Shown here: piece after piece, positions 62,923 to 64,000 of the stretch
Position numbering within the stretch: the first letter of the stretch is position 1
How the letters are laid out: each line of letters opens with the position of its first letter
Source: Methylocystis sp. ATCC 49242
GTDB lineage: Bacteria > Pseudomonadota > Alphaproteobacteria > Rhizobiales > Beijerinckiaceae
Assembly (NCBI RefSeq): GCF_000188155.2
Contig: NZ_KE124774.1
Location: 1,308,356-1,372,355 of the forward strand
DNA: 64,000 nucleotides
Reading direction: 5' to 3'
Program-made: the position numbers and the translations under genes
The notes under the pieces: generated by a model
Database searches by the model: none
What the model saw: the letters and a program-made list of their open reading frames with translations, nothing else
What the model was told of the DNA's origin: nothing

Positions 62923-64000
62923 TCAATTCCTGGCGACGGCCGGCTCTGCGCCGAACAGATCGAAGTGGCGGTTCACGCCTGCCTGAACCAGATCGCCATT
63001 GAACCGGGTGGACGTCGAGGCGTTGTAATTGAAGGCGCCGCTGCTCGGCGCCGCAAAGCCGGAGGCGCGCGCATTGCCGAGGTCATAATGCAGGTAATCG
63101 ACCTTGGCGCTCCAGTTCGGCAAAAACATCCACTCCACGCCGCCGCCGGCCGACCATCCAACCAGCGTGTCCTGGAACACGGGATTGACCTGCGTCTGAC
63201 TTGTGCCGCCGATGCGTCGGGTGAAAATCGCCGTATTGGAGACAACGCCGCCATAGGCCATGCCGCCGGTTCCATAGACGACCAGCGTCGGCGTCGCGAG
63301 ATAGCCGAGGCGGCCGCGGACCGTGCCGAGATAGTTCAGCGTCGCCGTGCGCTGCTCATAGGTCAGGAACGTATCGCCGCCGCCATTGGCCGACGTGAGC
63401 TGCCATTTCGTGTCCGTGTTTCCCGAGACGCCGTGGAGATCGGTCTCGACGCCAGCGAGGAAATTGCCGGAAAAATTCCAGTTCGCTCCGAGCTGAAGAC
63501 CGCCGATGAAGCCGGCGAGATGGTTGCCCGTATCGATCGGCGCCGCGCTGAAAGCGACAGGCAAGCTCGCCGGCGCCGGGCCGACGCCCACAACCTGCAC
63601 GTTCGACGCAGGGCTGGACCATGCGCCGCCGCCATTGAGACCGACATAGACGTCCGTCCAGCTGGGACGCGGCGCGGGCGGCGCATCCGGCGCCATGCTG
63701 GCGAAGAAGTCGGAACCCGGCGGTTTGGCGATGGGCTGTCCGTCGCCGAAGCCGTTCGCCGAGACTTCCAGATAGAAGAAGTCGGTTGGACGCGCGGTCA
63801 GGCCGTTCGTCGTTCCGGTCTGTCCGAGCGCGGATTGCCCGGGCCAGGCGACCGGCGGCCATTGCAGCGACGTCGGCGGCGCGAAACTCGAGGTGAAGGA
63901 GCCCGGCCAGAAACGCGCATAGCTGGCGGTGAGATTGATGAATTGATTCAACTTGTGACGGATACGGATGTCATATTCCGTGCCCATGAAATCGCCCCTG
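62923..64000 (-). CDS. Outer-membrane fusion: alginate-export-like end plus Omp25-like barrel (5' end outside window)
   Basis: The frame stays open past 63987 to the window edge, so the N-terminus is missing. The first visible part, GDFMGTEYDIRIRHKLNQFI and NLTASYARFWPGSF ... DFFYLEVSANGF, looks like the last strands of an alginate-export-type outer-membrane barrel. After a Pro-rich linker (about 63660-63730) comes SWTDVYVGLNGGGAWSS and then a full Omp25/OmpA-like 8-strand barrel (ANWNFSGNFLAGVETDLHGV, WSAKVDYLHYDLGNA, AGVNRHFDLFGA). Two complete barrel types in one chain is unusual. Confidence 0.7.
   Translation of the reverse strand, partial: RGDFMGTEYDIRIRHKLNQFINLTASYARFWPGSFTSSFAPPTSLQWPPVAWPGQSALGQTGTTNGLTARPTDFFYLEVSANGFGDGQPIAKPPGSDFFASMAPDAPPAPRPSWTDVYVGLNGGGAWSSPASNVQVVGVGPAPASLPVAFSAAPIDTGNHLAGFIGGLQLGANWNFSGNFLAGVETDLHGVSGNTDTKWQLTSANGGGDTFLTYEQRTATLNYLGTVRGRLGYLATPTLVVYGTGGMAYGGVVSNTAIFTRRIGGTSQTQVNPVFQDTLVGWSAGGGVEWMFLPNWSAKVDYLHYDLGNARASGFAAPSSGAFNYNASTSTRFNGDLVQAGVNRHFDLFGAEPAVARN

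Overview
The window looks like chromosomal DNA from a high-GC alphaproteobacterium, most plausibly a type II methanotroph (Methylocystis/Methylosinus group). This is inferred from an octahaem hydroxylamine oxidoreductase followed by haoB, a PmoD-like membrane-anchored periplasmic protein, several secreted haem and copper-type proteins, a short-type ProS, and Rhizobiales-type families (GcrA-like, DUF992, Omp25-like barrel). No taxonomic marker such as rRNA is present.

Layout. 1-2.5 kb: haoA (5' end outside the window) and haoB, separated by a terminator-like hairpin. 2.6-8.8 kb: small secreted and membrane proteins, a MocR-type regulator with a repeat-rich divergent promoter region, and a TPR-glycosyltransferase. 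9.15-23.6 kb: a 14.4-kb element integrated in the 3' end of tRNA-Val(GAC), bounded by 55-bp direct repeats. It encodes an integrase, an AlpA-like HTH, a prim-pol/AAA replicase, a Nu1-like small terminase, a tape-measure protein, an XRE repressor, a second AAA ATPase and a GcrA-C-like protein. I see no capsid, portal, large terminase or lysis gene, so it reads as a phage satellite or a strongly reduced prophage. Each of the two ATPase genes is followed directly by its own iteron-like array.

23.6-36.3 kb: housekeeping genes (SelO, NhaP-type antiporter, purEK, DUF2490, propionyl-CoA carboxylase alpha subunit, clpP, tig, tRNA-Leu) and two tandem paralogous secreted proteins. 36.8-42.5 kb: a multicopper-oxidase-like protein that lacks most copper ligands, then a probable signalling locus: an RpfF-like crotonase with both catalytic Glu positions, a membrane PAS-GGDEF-EAL protein, and a divergent second crotonase. 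42.7-51.4 kb: PmoD-like protein, lolDC-proS operon, sulfatase, GNAT, ABC-F ATPase, tRNA-Glu. 51.5-64 kb: an L,D-transpeptidase-like lipoprotein with altered active site, DUF992, GldA-like dehydrogenase, MEKHLA protein, a broken alpha/beta hydrolase, HdeA-like protein, an octahaem-TPR cytochrome, a large arylsulfatase, and the 3' part of an alginate-export/Omp25-like barrel fusion that runs off the right edge.

The most promising undescribed systems are the tRNA-Val element and the rpfF/GGDEF-EAL/second-crotonase cluster. All family assignments come from reading motifs; no database search was run.
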